Shown piece by piece: positions 9,840-22,045 of a DNA stretch of 64,000 nt. Each line of letters opens with the position of its first letter. Position 1 is the first letter of the stretch. Below the pieces are notes generated by a model. That model had not been told where the DNA came from and ran no database searches. It saw only the letters and a program-made list of their open reading frames with translations. Source of the stretch: Chaenocephalus aceratus (lineage: Eukaryota; Chordata; Actinopteri; Perciformes; Channichthyidae). The translations under genes were made by a program, and so were the position numbers. The stretch covers positions 2,077,449 to 2,141,448 of the forward strand of contig CM043799.1 in NCBI GenBank assembly GCA_023974075.1. Reading direction: 5' to 3'.

Positions 9840-12688
9840 GAAATGTCTTTAGTCTGGATTTAAAAGTAGTCAGAGTTGCAGCGGACCTGCAGTTTCTGGG
9901 AGTTTGTTCCAGATATTTGGAGCATAATAACTGAACGCTGCTTTACCATGTTTAGTTCTGACTCTGGGGACAGAAAGCTGACCAGTCCCTGAAGACCTGA
10001 GAGATCTGGATGGTTCATAGTTTAGCAGGAGGTCAGAAATGTATTTTGGGCCTAAACCATTCAGTGCTTTATAAAACCAGCAGCAATATTTTGAAATCTA
10101 TTCTTTGACACCAGGAAGCCAGTGTAAAGACTTCAGAACAGGAGTGATGTGATCCACTTTCTTAATGTTAGTGAGGACTCGAGCAGCGGCGTTCTGAATC
10201 AGCTGCAGCTTCTAATAGATTTTTAGTGAGACCTGTGGAAGACACCATTGCAGTAGTCGAGTCTACTGGAAGATAAAGGCATGGACAAGTTTTTCTAAAT
10301 CCTGCTGTGACATAGTCTTTTATCCTAGATATATTCTTTAGGTGATAGTAGGCTGATTTAGTAACTGTTTTAATGTGACCTGTTGAAACTCAGGTCAGAG
10401 TCCATGACTACACCTAGATTATGGCTCTATCTGTTGGTTTGAACATTGCAGACTGAAGCTCAGCGCTAACTTTTAAACGTTCTGCCTTGGCTCCAAAAAC
10501 CATTACCTCAGTTTTTTATCTTGTTTAATTGGAGAAAGTTCTGACACATCCAGTCATTGATTTGTTCAATGCACTTACTCAGTGTTGGAATTGGAGCATC
10601 GTCTCCTGGTGAAATTGTTACGTACATTTGTGTGTCATCTGCATAGCTATGGTAACTTATTTTGTTGTTCTTCATTATCTGAGCCAGTGGTAGCATGTAG
10701 ATGTTAACGAGAAGAGGCCCCAAGATGGAGCTTGAGGAACCCCACATGTCATATTTGTCAACTCAGATGTGTATTTACCTATAGAGACAAAGTTGTTCTG
10801 TCCTTTAGGTAGGATTCAAAACCAATTTAGAACTGTTTCCGAAAGTCCAAACCCAGTTTTCCAGTCGGTCTAGTAATATGCTGTGGTCAACAGTGTCAAA
10901 CGCAGCACTGAGATCTCATAATACTAACACTGAAGTTCCTGCCACTGTGTTTAAGTGGAGGTCATTAAAGACCTTTACAAGAGCAGTCTCAGTGCTGTGG
11001 TTGGACGAAAGCCTGACTGGAACACATCCAAACAGTTATTTAAATGCAAGAAATACTCAACTGTTGAAAAACCACTTTTTCAATGATTTTACCTAGAAAT
11101 GGGAGGTTTGATATGGGCCTGTAATTGTTCATTACTGAAGCATCTAGATTATTTCTTTTTTAAGAGCGGTTTATGACTGCAGTTTTCAGGACCTGTGGAA
11201 AATACCTGAGTAAAGAGATGTGTTTACTATATGAAGTAGATCTGAGGCCATGCAAGGCAAAACATCTTTGAAAAATCCTGTTGGAATAATATCAAGGCAC
11301 AGGAGGAGGACTTCAGAAGTTTGTATAATGTCCTCTAGGTTTTTATCATAATCTGATGGAATTGTGTCATGATGTCTGAATTGATGTTAAGGCGGACACA
11401 GAGACAACACATTTGCTGTACCTGATGCAGAGGCACTGACTGCTTGTCTGATTTTCTGAATGTTTGTCAGTGAAAAAGGCAAAATCATTGCACGCCCTGG
11501 TGGATAGAAATTCAGAGGCTCCTGACACTGGGGGTTAGTTAGTCCTGTTCGACGGTAGCAAACAAGGCACGTGCGTTGTTTTTGGTAATGATGTCAGAGA
11601 AGAACGATTGTCGTGCGTTTTCAATTCCAAATTATAAAGGCCAAGTCTCTCTTTATAAATGTCAAAAGTGAACCTGGAGATTTGTTTTTCGCCACCTGCG
11701 TTCAGCTTTTCGACATTCTCTTTTTTCTGCTCTCACGGTCATGGCCTTTCTCCAAGGAGATATTTTCTTCCCAGTCACTTCCTTTACCTTAATTGGAGCA
11801 ATGGCATCTATAACATTTTTAATTTTTGAATTAAAATGATCTACTAGCTCATTTACTGAGATGTTAGCAGGGGCAAGTGTGGAAGAAAAATTCTGAGTAA
11901 ACATTTCCCTAGTATTTTCAGTTAAATATCGCTTTGTGGTTATCTCTTTTTGAACATTTGTGTGAACAGAAATAGAGCTCTCAAAGAAAACACAGGAATG
12001 GTCAGAGAGTGCAACATCAGTCACCACAACCTTAGAGATATTCAGACCCTTTGAGATAATTAAGTCCAGAGTGTGCCCCTTATTGTGCGTGGGCTCCGTC
12101 ACATGCTGAGTCAGTCCATAGCTATCAAGAACACAAAACAGCTCTTTAGCCCCTCTGTCCTGGGGTTGTCAACATGGATGTTAAAATCACCAACAATGAC
12201 TAGACGGTCAAAGTCAATACACACTATAGACAGCAGTTCAGTAAAGTCATCAAAAAAGCTTGCACAGTATTTGGGTGGTCTATAGATATTTAGGAGCAGA
12301 GCTCGAGAGGAGCATTTCAGCTGAAGGGCCACATATTCAAAAGAGTCAAAGTTTCCATAAGATGTCTTCCTGCATTGAAGGGAATCATTGAACAGAATAG
12401 CAACTCCACCCCCTTTCTTATGCATTCTTTCCTGACTCATAAAACTAAAGTTGGGAGGGGTTGATTCGATGAGAACAGCTGCACTGTTATTTTGTTCAAT
12501 CCAAGTTTCTGTAAAAACATAAAATCGAGATTGTGCTCAGTGATAAAATCATTGTTTACAAATGTTTTTCCTGCCAAAGACCTGACATTTAATAAAGCTA
12601 GTTTAAGTTTGTTAAACACACTATCAGTCAGGTTTTTTGTAACAAGCTGTGGCTGACATGGAATCACTGCTAAATTAGATAAACTCAC
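9840..12688 (-). pseudogene. LINE ORF2: endonuclease and reverse transcriptase, broken
   Basis: The apurinic-type endonuclease survives in three consecutive fragments: LLNVRSL (12688-12437), GGGVAIL, NIYRPP and VGDFNIHVD (12440-12111), and LSDHSCVFF (12102-11662), which are the usual catalytic blocks. Reverse transcriptase is recognisable at 10747-10508, with [11 protein letters not shown] and the catalytic YADDTQ. Around 9960-9840 a decayed C-terminal block (PRVRT...FSYYAPNIWNKLP) marks the end of ORF2. Stops and frameshifts lie between all blocks. Confidence 0.75.
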
Positions 12689-12848
12689 ACAAACGTTTTG
12701 GGCGCTTCCTGTATCTAAGATGATTCACCGCTCTTAATCTATTACCTATCAACACAGATATCGGCAAAGCTACTGGCAGGCAGGGCCCCGGCATGTCCTG
12801 GAAAGAGTTGAGAGTGCCATACGCCCTTGAGCCTGGACCCCACACATA

Positions 12849-14455
12849 TCAGTGAGAGTTTGTTGTGTTTTGTACACACACATCCTTATCAGGCTTCGGA
12901 GACTGCCGATGCTTTCTTGAAGGGAGGGGAGGTGGTTGACGTAGGCACGGTGATGGAGACGGGGGAGATGGTGCGGGGGTAGAGGACATGCTGCCAGGGT
13001 GGGGAGGTGGTTGACGTAGGCGCGGTGATGAAGACGGAGGAGATGGTGCGCGTCTCCGCGGTGATTTTGGTGGGCGTCGTTGAGGAGCGGGGGTAAAGGA
13101 CATGGTGCCAGCCCTGCGTATCGCCTTAGTTTGGTCTTTGAACTCCAGGAACGGAGTATCCTCAAAGGCGTTGACAGGGAGGGTGACGGGCGGTGGAGAG
13201 TCCTCCGTGTGTCTCATAGGTCTCCCATTATCAGAACATTCCTCAGGCGGGTGCAGTGATACTTCTTCAGGGTTTTCTGCGCGATGTGTTGTGTCTTTCT
13301 CCTGTTTTGATTCCTCTTGCCGCTTGTCCTTGGCAGAGGGAACAGATTGATGACGCAGGCAGTTGAATATGTTAGAGATAAACAATTTCACTCCTGACTT
13401 GTTCAGGCAAACTCCATTTGCCTTGAAAAGATGTCTGCGGTCCCAGAAAAAGTTAAAGTTGTCAATAAAATGGACAGAATGGTCAGTACAGGCAGTTGAA
13501 AGCCAGGTGTTCAGTGCAAACAATCTTCTGAATCGCTCCACACCTCTTCTGACTGGCGGTAGAGGGCCACTGATGAACACCTCTGTATTTAGAGAGCTGA
13601 CAGTTTCCAACAAACATTTAAAGTCTTCTTTCAGCACTTCTGACTCTTGTTTCACAACATCATTTGTTCCAATTGTACCACATTCTTCACAGTCGGATGT
13701 TCAGCCCCAATATGCAGGATCTTCTCAGCCAAGTCAGAGACCACATCCTTGGGAATACAGAGTACTTTGGTGTTGTTCTTATTACACAGACCTTTTACAT
13801 CTCTTACAGCAGAGTCACCCACAATCAGAGTTTCAGGCCCAGTCGTTAGCTTTCCCTCTAGCCTTTTACTTTTGGAGTAGCTATTGGTCCTTACCCTGCT
13901 GTGTGAAGAGGACGGGTTATCCAGGTCATCAGAAAGAGATCTCCGGCTCTCGGTCAGCGGAGCGTATCTGTTCTGGATTGGCACACTTGGTGGTTTAGGA
14001 GGATTTTTTGTAGTTCTCCCTTTAGCAGCTGTCCACGGCTGTTTCCTAGTATGAATAGGGGTTGAAGAGGCGCTCTTCCTGGGTGATAACAATGCAGGCC
14101 AGCCGGTCGCATCACAGATTTCTGAGCGCTGGGCTCTGCCTGTTATCCGTCCTCCCAAATCCCATGGAAATGATTTACTCTTAGGCTTTGCACCCAGAGA
14201 GTTCCAGGGAGGAATACCACTTGTAGATTTATTACCCGGTACACAGCCCTCCTGTTCCTTGGAATCCTTGTAGCTGCTAACTAGCTGTGAGTTAGCATAC
14301 CCTTTTCCATTATTTTGCAACACTGGTAAAGTGTTGTCATTCCCACGACATAGTCCATTCACTTCCACGTTAACTCCAAACCGTTGCATTTTCATTTCCA
14401 ACACATCCATCTTCTGTAGAAGTTTGTGGAAGTCATCTGTAGAGAACGGAGGCAT
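12849..14455 (-). pseudogene. LINE ORF1 with SGNH-esterase domain, frameshifted
   Basis: The first frame (14455 to 13652, 267 codons) has an N-terminal heptad-like segment (residues 8-25), a basic Ser/Pro-rich middle, and an esterase block-I motif LIVGDS (residues 210-215). The second frame (continuing to 12849) holds the block-III motif IGTND (13659-13673) and a proline/serine-rich tail. The two halves of one esterase domain are therefore split by a frameshift between about 13674 and 13700. Near the end of the fold the sequence reads NGVCLN, where families of this fold usually carry the catalytic D and H; both seem substituted. ORF1 proteins of CR1/L2 LINEs are known to bear such an esterase. 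Confidence 0.75.
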
Positions 14456-14766
14456 TTTGCTACCAACTAGCTTAAGCTAAATAGCATGCCGTAGCCTACC
14501 AGGCTTTAGCTGTTGCTAGGCCACGCTACTGTAAGACTGAGGTCGTCGTAAAAATGTTGAAATATGGCTGAGATCCTCCGTCTATTTACGAAGATGAACT
14601 GTCCCAGTGATAAGTTAATGTCCAGGAGCCGCTGCTCGAAGTTTTCAGAGAATAAGAATAGGAAAATCAGCATAAAAAGTAAGCAGACGCAAGAGCAAGC
14701 AGAAAAGCGTCTGCACTGTAAGAAAGAAGGATAGGGAAGAAAACAAGAAAACACAGACAGACACCC

Positions 14767-14768
<2 letters not shown>

Positions 14769-14848
<80 letters not shown>
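14769..14848. repeat. (CA)n microsatellite
   Basis: A perfect run of about 40 units just beyond the 5' side of the minus-strand LINE. Confidence 0.95.
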
Positions 14849-14849
<1 letters not shown>

Positions 14850-14850
<1 letters not shown>

Positions 14851-17800
14851 CACACAGACAGTCACGTGCCACATTGATATTGTTAATAAAAGGCTCAGAT
14901 GCTGAGCTCAGTAGGGATGTTGCAGTAATAACCATTATGAGTCAAAGATCATACATCTATTTTGTTTTCAGGATTAATTCAGAATAACACAGTGGCGAGT
15001 AAAGAAAAAAGAAGACATTTGTCCCAAGGGATAGTGTAATAAAATAAATAGTACTAATCAGGTATAAATACTGCTGTAACGATACATTTTTAATAATAAA
15101 TGAGGATGAGAACATTTTTAACGGGGCCCAACATTAGCATCAATTATTCTTAAGTGTGCTAGCCATAACAACGTTTGTCATAATAGTTATCCAGTTATCT
15201 AAAGTGTGTAGGGCTGAACTCAGGACTAAACATTGACATATTTAGAAATATTAAGTCAAAGCATTATGATACTAAAGTGATACTGCACTTTACAGCTACA
15301 GTTTGCACTGTTTCAATAAATGAAACTAATTTTCTCACCACATCTTTTGATTGTATGTGGTTAGGCCAACCTAACCGGAGAGTCCCTTACACCCTGAACT
15401 TCCTGTAAAAAAAAACACGTTATAATTACATGTTGATGCACCTGTTTCTGACTATGTTGGGACTAAAGACCCCCCCCCCCCCCCCCCCAGCTGGACGCAG
15501 CACTGCCCGGTATCCCCGGCAGAAACTTGTTCCTCCAGCATTTCCTTAATCTCTTTGATATTGAAGGTTCCACCTTCCTCCTCCTCACAATCCCCTCTCA
15601 TCCCACCCCATCCTCTCTGCCTTTACTGAGCACAGCGACAACCCCCTCCTTCCCTCCCTGCGGGGGGTCCCGGCTGAGGATCATTGCCTTCGATCGGAGG
15701 GCCTCTGATTGCGGATTGGGCGGCGGCGGTGGACTCCACCGGATCAATCCCACCGATTGCACCATTTGGTTCCCACTGTGCCTGATGACAATGTTGGCAT
15801 TCCACATGCAGCCCAACAGTTTTGATCAAATCTGCACCATCGATCTGGATGCAAGGGCAGAAAGGCCCAGAAAACACTGACAAATGTGTACCACCGTACA
15901 GTACATGACACAGATACAAAGAAACACAGGGGAGGCCAACAACACGCAGATAAATACAACAGATCTCTCAAAACACCAGCAGAGCTTTGATAAGGCGCCA
16001 TAATGAACAGATCCCTACAATGGCGTACACATTGACATGTTGAAGAGGGGGCCCTGAAAGTTTACCAGTGTTGTGTTAGGGCCCCCACACTGAGGAGGCA
16101 CAACCCTGGATCCAACAATGGTCTGTTCATGCTGGTGGAAGAGTGCCACTTGATCTGCAGCACAGTAATTACAGGAGGTGGAGGGTCCTGCTGTGCTCCT
16201 GTTTTGATGCTCAAGTTCACTCTCCATCAATCAGTCAGTTACCAACCGGAGGAGCCACAATCACAGGACATACTTACAGTGCAGAGCATCATGTCTAATA
16301 TCCATTTAGAACTATCTATATGTCTTAGTGTAAGGCTGGGGGTTAGAAGAGCAGGGGATACAGACCTTTCTCACTGCCCACTTCTGTGTCTTCAGGTTAT
16401 AGCCTGCCACATGTCTCTTATCACCTTAAACTGGGAGCCCCCGCCCCATTGAAAGCAATTATTGAACCCTGAAGGCAGGAGAGACTGAAAAGAGTCATGG
16501 GAAGCTTATAAAAGTTAACAGCATTTAATTACACAAAAGATGCGGTGGTGTACAAATGAAATTGCAAAAGGAGGCGCTCTCCTCATGTCCGCGGTCAGTC
16601 CAGGTCAGGGGGTAGAAGAGCTCAATTATTGGCTTGCCCTTCCTGTTGTCATCTCAGGTCTTCTCCTATTGGCCAGCGTCGTGGGGGGCGGGTCCAAAGC
16701 AATTCCTGCCTTTTTCTGTTGTTAAATTACATAATTCTGGTGTTTGTGGTTATTTAAACATTCCCTGATAAATGTGTTCAGCGGCAATACATGAGTGCTA
16801 AACCCAGTGTGCTCAGTGTATAACATCACATGTCATTTCACCTTCGATTCACGGTTTGAAAACGTAGTATTTCGCCACATGCTAATGCTAACCGGAAGTG
16901 AAGAATTTTCAGAATAAAAGTATTAAGTTAATAGTTAGTGTGAACTTCCGGTTTTCAGAATAAAACTGATTTAAATTAAATAGTATATTTAATTCAAATT
17001 ACTTCATATCAACATTGATTTTAATTTCTAACACCATCTAGCAAGAAACAGCGTCTGAGGGCTTCTTAACATTTAACAAACTATGAATGTGTCATACCCA
17101 CTTAACGGGAAGAAACTCAGCTACCTGACGACATGAACCATTTTTACCGAAACAAAACACAAGTCTGACGCCGAGCCCCTGAATCAGCACTAAACGAAAG
17201 AATGCTAACGCACTTAGCACATAACTCACGGTAGAAATATGTTATACTTCATCGGATCTGCACAAACAAGATATCATATGAAAACTGAGATTATAATCAC
17301 TGAGAGAACAAAACTTGCGGCAGCGAAAGCCAGCAAAGACAACAGACAACTCCACTTTACGTGGCCAAAACGGCAAATACGTCTTACCTTTGCTGTTTTC
17401 TGATCAAAGTTGTGTTCAATGGCATTAAAACGCATATAAACGCTGCTGAAGGTTAATCCAATGTCTCTGTGTCACTTTGAAATGATTACTGATAATCCAT
17501 CATCATATTTATGATCAATAAGCCTAGTTTTCAGTTTTCAGAGAGTAACATGGTAACGTCTAGGTAGATTTTGGAACTTCCCCTCAATTATATTGGCTCT
17601 AACGGTTAAAAAGAGGTGTCAATCACCAAAATCGACCGATGGGTTCCAGAGAAACGGCACATACACACCAATTTACCTCAGAGGTGGGTGATTTTTCTAA
17701 ACCTCTCTAAAAAGGTCAAATGTCACTTGTTTTGCATCAATCTTGATACAGGGTACTTATTATATGTTATAGCTTTTTTTCTACTATTCCATCATTCATT

Positions 17801-18040
17801 CATTATATTTTCTTACTGTGTTCAATCTGAATTTACTTTAAAATAAAAACATCTATTTTGATTCTGACTTTTCTACATCCAACTCACAGGTGTATCATTG
17901 CTTTGAGGAAAAAAGATTATTAATTTAACCCTTTTAGAAGGGAAGATATAGTCATTTGTTCTGGGAATGTCATTTTCGACCCTGAGGCCTGAAAAACAGG
18001 CTCAGGGCTTAACAGGCTAAAGTGAAGAGCTTCAATCGTT
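14850..18040. other. Intronic sequence, no gene recognised
   Basis: Between the LINE and the long-inverted-repeat element. It contains an 18-base C run (15471-15488). Overlapping open frames on both strands at 15527-16452 have no recognisable domain or splice frame. A region at 16860-16960 has three CCGGAAGT or ACTTCCGG motifs. I cannot identify a gene. Confidence 0.5.
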
Positions 18041-19091
18041 GTGTGACCAACCCAGTCTCCCATCTAAACGTGTAATAACTACGTTGGTCCACAACTTGGG
18101 ACGTAGTATTTCTACAAAAAACGCCTGAAATTTTTATTTTAAGGTTAGTTTGGCCATTAAAATGCGTTTTGATGTCATTTGATACGAGAAATATGAGTTG
18201 TTATTTCAGATTATGTGTGCAGTGGATGCACATGATCTTTAGTTTGCTAGTTATTACGAAGATGACTTCAGGAAATTGTGTCCATACAACGTTTTCATTG
18301 TTACCAAGGTGGTTGCTAGGGACGCTGCTATCGATATTATTTCTGTTATGTTGTGTAACTGTTTAATGGTGTTATCTTTATTGCTACCCCCCTTCCCCGT
18401 CAATGTATAGTGTTGGTCCACAGCGCAAACGTATTAGTTTAACAAAATCCGCATCTAAAGATACGTTATTTTCCCCTGTGCAATTCCAGTCTCACATCTC
18501 ATATCACATCGTCATTAACAAATACCGGAAACAGACCAAAAACATTTTTAAAAAATAAAATAATACTTTATTCCGAGTGTGCTTGCTTTTCTCTTTGAAA
18601 GTCATCACATAACGGCATTGTTATATATGGTTCGGCTGCATTAAATATTACATATCTGCCGTAGTTCTCTATTTATAGAGCCCTGATGAGAAGACTTCTA
18701 GACAAACATGAGGAACTGCCGCCAACACTGAAAACGTGACGTGGATCATAAATATATCAGCAATTAAACAACATCTTACAATTCTTTTCACACAATACGT
18801 CTCCTTGCAGTATCAACACTAATTCGGCTGACTTTTATATTTGATCCAATTGGTAGATAGGCTGTATTTACACCATAACGGTGCAACGCTGATATAAAGG
18901 GACACCTAGTGGTTAAAGCATGTTATTGAATTTCATTATTTTTATTATTAGATATTAATAGGATCCCTATAAAGTATATTCATTACTCGTTATTCTCTAC
19001 TAATAGTTAATTAAAGACTGTATATAATGACTATTTTGCACATCCCTTTCAAGATTTCAAGATTTTCTAATGTTTATTGACATATCATATT

Positions 19092-19610
19092 TGTAGTGGA
19101 AACTTCTGTGTTGCAATGCAGTGGGAGTCACCGACTCAGAAAGGAGACACGGTAGAGCAGGAGCTTTGATGTCAAACACTGGAGGTTTATTTGGAGTTAC
19201 GGCCGGAGGATTCACATCACAAATCACAGCAGTCACGGTGAGACTGCACGGGAGAGTTGCCACGTCAATTCTGGAGAACCTGTCTCTTGTTAGCCCATTT
19301 AACTGGTTTCAAAGAGAGTAATCAACATATCTTGATAAGATAGTTTAACCAGTTGGGCACACTGAGTCACTTGCGTCCGTCACTTATGGCCTCGAAGATG
19401 TCATACCTTGGAGTCCACAAACAACAAAGAAGGAAGTGTCCCAGTGCACCCACAACAACAGACCATCTGTGACCTAGTGTTGACCGGTCACAGAATGGGA
19501 ACAATAACATTTATGGCTCAAGCAGCCTATGTCCTTAAAGGATATAAACAAACGTCAGGGTTGGTCCTGTACGTCATATCTAGGAGTCTAGGTCAATAAT
19601 TTCCCTAACA
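19092..19610. mobile_element. Solo LTR (519 bp) with 5-bp TSD ATATT
   Basis: The insert starts TGTAGTGG and ends CCTAACA (the TG...CA of retroviral-type LTRs) and is flanked by ATATT at 19087-19091 and 19611-19615. The related repeat copy at 56279-56299 runs uninterrupted through the same site (CATATCATACACAACTACGG), giving a natural empty site. No internal retrotransposon domain is present, so this is the product of LTR-LTR recombination. The class (Gypsy, BEL or other) cannot be told. Confidence 0.85.
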
Positions 19611-20399
19611 ATATTCACAACTACGGTGTAGTTATGCAATGAATGAAAAACTTGGGTTGCAGGTTCCTCAATAGTGCATTACAAGACATCTATCAATATG
19701 ATAGAAGCACCCCTCAGGATTGCCAAAGCACCCCCTAAGCACCCCCAAGAAATATGTTTTTTTTTGTTTTTTTTAATTATTATTATTAAATTAAATCAGA
19801 AAAATTATTGATTCCATCAATGCAAATGTGAAACAAATAAATGTTTAACCAAAAACATAGAGCCAACACAGGTGATATGATTAGGCCAATGGCCAGCACC
19901 CATTCGATTTTTGACCTACCCATAGGCTAAATTACTTTGTGACACTTAAGTGACTTCCTGTTAGCTGGAGCCCCAAATGATTTGCTAACAGCAAAGTGAC
20001 AAATGGATCGTTTTTTAGTCCTTAAACGTCCACATGTGGACACTCAATCAAAACCACCTGAAAGCGAGAGGGACTCTGCACATAATAGGCCTCGTGAGTA
20101 GTAGCTTACTTCTGGGTCTGTTTCATTCAAGCTCTGCTCTGTGTGTGTGGCACTTGCCATTTTGTGTGCGTGCGCAAGCGAGCGAGAGAGAGAGCTCGCG
20201 CACCGGTGGGTATCTAATCATAGCAGAGCACGACTCATGACACTTCCCTGTGTTTGATTTTTATATTTGCTGTTGTAATTTATTGTCTTCTGTTTACATC
20301 GGTAGTAATGTGTTATTTATTATCTGCATGTGCAGCACTTTGGCTCGACCGAAAATCGTTTTTAAATGTGCTATAGAAATAACATTTGATTTGATTTGA

Positions 20400-20795
20400 T
20401 CTACCGCCCGGAGATCGTTGTGGTTAGCATCTGGTGCTAGCTAGCCAAGCTAACGGATATAAGGAGCTTTTTCAACAACAAGGTGGAGGGAGAACTCTCT
20501 CCTGTCAGACTGAGAGTCTCAGAAAACCTCAGCTCAGGTGAAGTAAAGGACTCTCAGTGTTTAGATAGTTAACTTTAGTCTAGTTATCTCAGTGGGTCTC
20601 AAACGGTTTGTTTTAAAAGGGGAGTGATTTGTAAAATATCTATAAAGAAATAGAAAATCTGTTTACAGTTCTGTTTCATATGTATGTTGAGAGATGCTGT
20701 ATATCCATAGATCTCTTCATTTTGGCTCTCAAAGTGCACCAGATTGATGCTTTTAACTTCAATATTTATGGAGGAGGGGGTGGACCCGTTCAAAT
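20400..20795 (-). repeat. Segment shared with the hAT element at 1487-1840
   Basis: On the minus strand this block encodes SINLVHFES...MKQNCKQI..FF.DILQITPL. The plus strand of 1487-1660 encodes the same string with few changes, and flanking GCTAGC/GTTAGCATCTGG phrases also match. The shared length is about 350 bp. It may be a transposon-derived fragment, or a bit of a once-coding sequence carried by transposons. Confidence 0.65.
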
Positions 20796-21647
20796 CCAGT
20801 TTTGGACAGTCTGCCGTGGTTCCATCTCATTTCAAAGTGCTGTTCGACGCTCGGCGTAACCCTCGGAGCACACTCTCCAATCACAGAGCTTGAGGACTAT
20901 CACGGGGTTTGTCAAGCGAAGCGGAGAGAATACTTACTTCCCGGTGTAATATTCTCTAAACCAAATGAGCTGCTCCGACCCTCGGTCCTGACGGACTCCA
21001 ACTTGTGTTTATTAATCAAACAAATAAACACAAGGATAATTATGTGTTATTGTTGAGTAAATGGAGAATTGCACAGGGGAAAATAACGTAACTCTGCCAC
21101 AATTTTACATGCGGATTTTGTTAAACTAATACGTTTGCGCTGTGGACCAACACTATACATTGACGGGGAAGGGGGGTAGCAATAAAGATAACACCATTAA
21201 ACAGTTACACAACATAACAGAAATAATATCGATAGCAGCGTCCCTAGCAACCACCTTGGTAACAATGAAAACGTTGTATGGACACAATTTCCTGAAGTCA
21301 TCTTCGTAATAACTAGCAAACTAAAGATCATGTACATCCACTGCACACATAATCTGAAATAACAACTCATATTTCTCGTATCAAATGACATCAAAACGCA
21401 TTTTAATGGCCAAACTAACCTTAAAATAGGCATTTTCCACCGAGAATAAAACGAAGTTCGGCCATGTTTTTTTGTGAGACTGGGTTGGTGTGACATGAGA
21501 AAGCCCTGCCAAATGGATTTAGTATTTATCAGACAAACAGATCCCACAAACTGTAATATATTTGCTGGTATTAGTCTTTCAAAGTCAAGACAAATAATTA
21601 TAATTTTGTTTCTAATCAGTTTTGGATCTTTCTGTTTCTGCTTGTAG

Positions 21648-21803
21648 TGAGTGCTCTGAAGTGGAACAGGGCTCTGCAACAGCTCCACCTCACCAACAAC
21701 CTGCTGAACAGCTACCAGGACGCGCTGCACCTGGGGGACCTGCTGCGCTACAACACCACCCTGCACACCCTGGAGCTCAGCAGCAATGCTGTGGCAGACG
21801 ACG
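21648..21803 (+). CDS. ppp1r37-like: PPP1R37-like protein, LRR exon 4
   Basis: A 156-nt phase 1/1 exon. The acceptor is TTTCTGCTTGTAG and the donor is GACG|GTGGGG. With the G carried from exon 3 it begins VSALKWNRALQQLHLTNN and ends SSNAVADD(G). The aligned PPP1R37 stretch is the LRR pair reading LRELYLADNKLN and LQILDLRNNHVLDSG. Two consensus LxxLxLxxN units (LQQLHLTNN, LHTLELSSN) are visible. Reading through the donor gives a misleading GVFICDQ, but only splicing to exon 5 restores the conserved GLEELCDGL. Intron 3 (12.8 kb) is the largest between recognised exons, through transposon insertion. Confidence 0.9.
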
Positions 21804-22011
21804 GTGGGGTGTTCATCTGTGACCAAATAAACCACATTTTAAATAAATATACATTGTGTTTCTGAAAGGCAGAGCAACATGTGGGACATTCATCTTATAA
21901 CCGTATTCACTTTAGGCTTATTAAAGAATGACCCACCAAACATCAGTACCACTTAGCTTACAAACACAAACAGTCGGGTTGAACCGGTTTAGCTGATTGC
22001 AGTAACTGGAT

Positions 22012-22035
22012 GTTGTTGTTGTTGTTGTTGTTGTT
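22012..22035. repeat. (TTG)8 triplet repeat in the exon 5 acceptor
   Basis: A perfect TTG run ends 10 bases before the exon 5 start and stands in for the pyrimidine tract (followed by ACTCCGCAG). Confidence 0.95.
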
Positions 22036-22045
22036 GACTCCGCAG

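Larger units (their letters stand above)
9619..14720 (-). mobile_element. L2/CR1-like LINE, near full length, decayed
   Basis: Reading on the minus strand there is a 5' leader, ORF1 (14455 to 12849), ORF2 with endonuclease and reverse transcriptase (12688 to about 9840), a 3' UTR with the phrase TTTATTTATATAGCACTTTT (plus-strand reading), and a terminal (CTTGC)n microsatellite tail (9619-9662). The layout and the esterase-type ORF1 fit the CR1/L2 clade. Frameshifts and stops throughout show it is dead. It fills most of the first half of the intron between exons 3 and 4. The exact 5' end is uncertain, since it grades into a CA repeat. Confidence 0.85.
18048..21487. mobile_element. Long-inverted-repeat DNA element with 7-bp TSD
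   Basis: The left end CAACCCAGTCTC and right end GAGACTGGGTTG are flanked by identical GTGTGAC (18041-18047 and 21488-21494). After about 60 unlike bases the ends share a near-perfect inverted repeat of roughly 360-370 bp: 18125-18490 against 21070-21428. The interior contains blocks also found in the copy at 56170-57992, a solo LTR (19092-19610), a LINE-tail-like TTTGATTTGATTTGAT (20384-20400) and a segment shared with the hAT at 1140. No transposase is seen. The superfamily is not certain; a 7-bp duplication is unusual. Confidence 0.8.

Noticed and set aside
15527..16452. Clustered open frames on both strands as a gene
   Set aside because: All overlap one another in different frames; none has a recognisable domain or consistent splice sites.
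21804..21865. Read-through of exon 4 (GGVFICDQ...) as real coding sequence
   Set aside because: It superficially resembles the conserved CEGL segment, but the real counterpart GLEELCDGL is supplied by exon 5 with correct phase.
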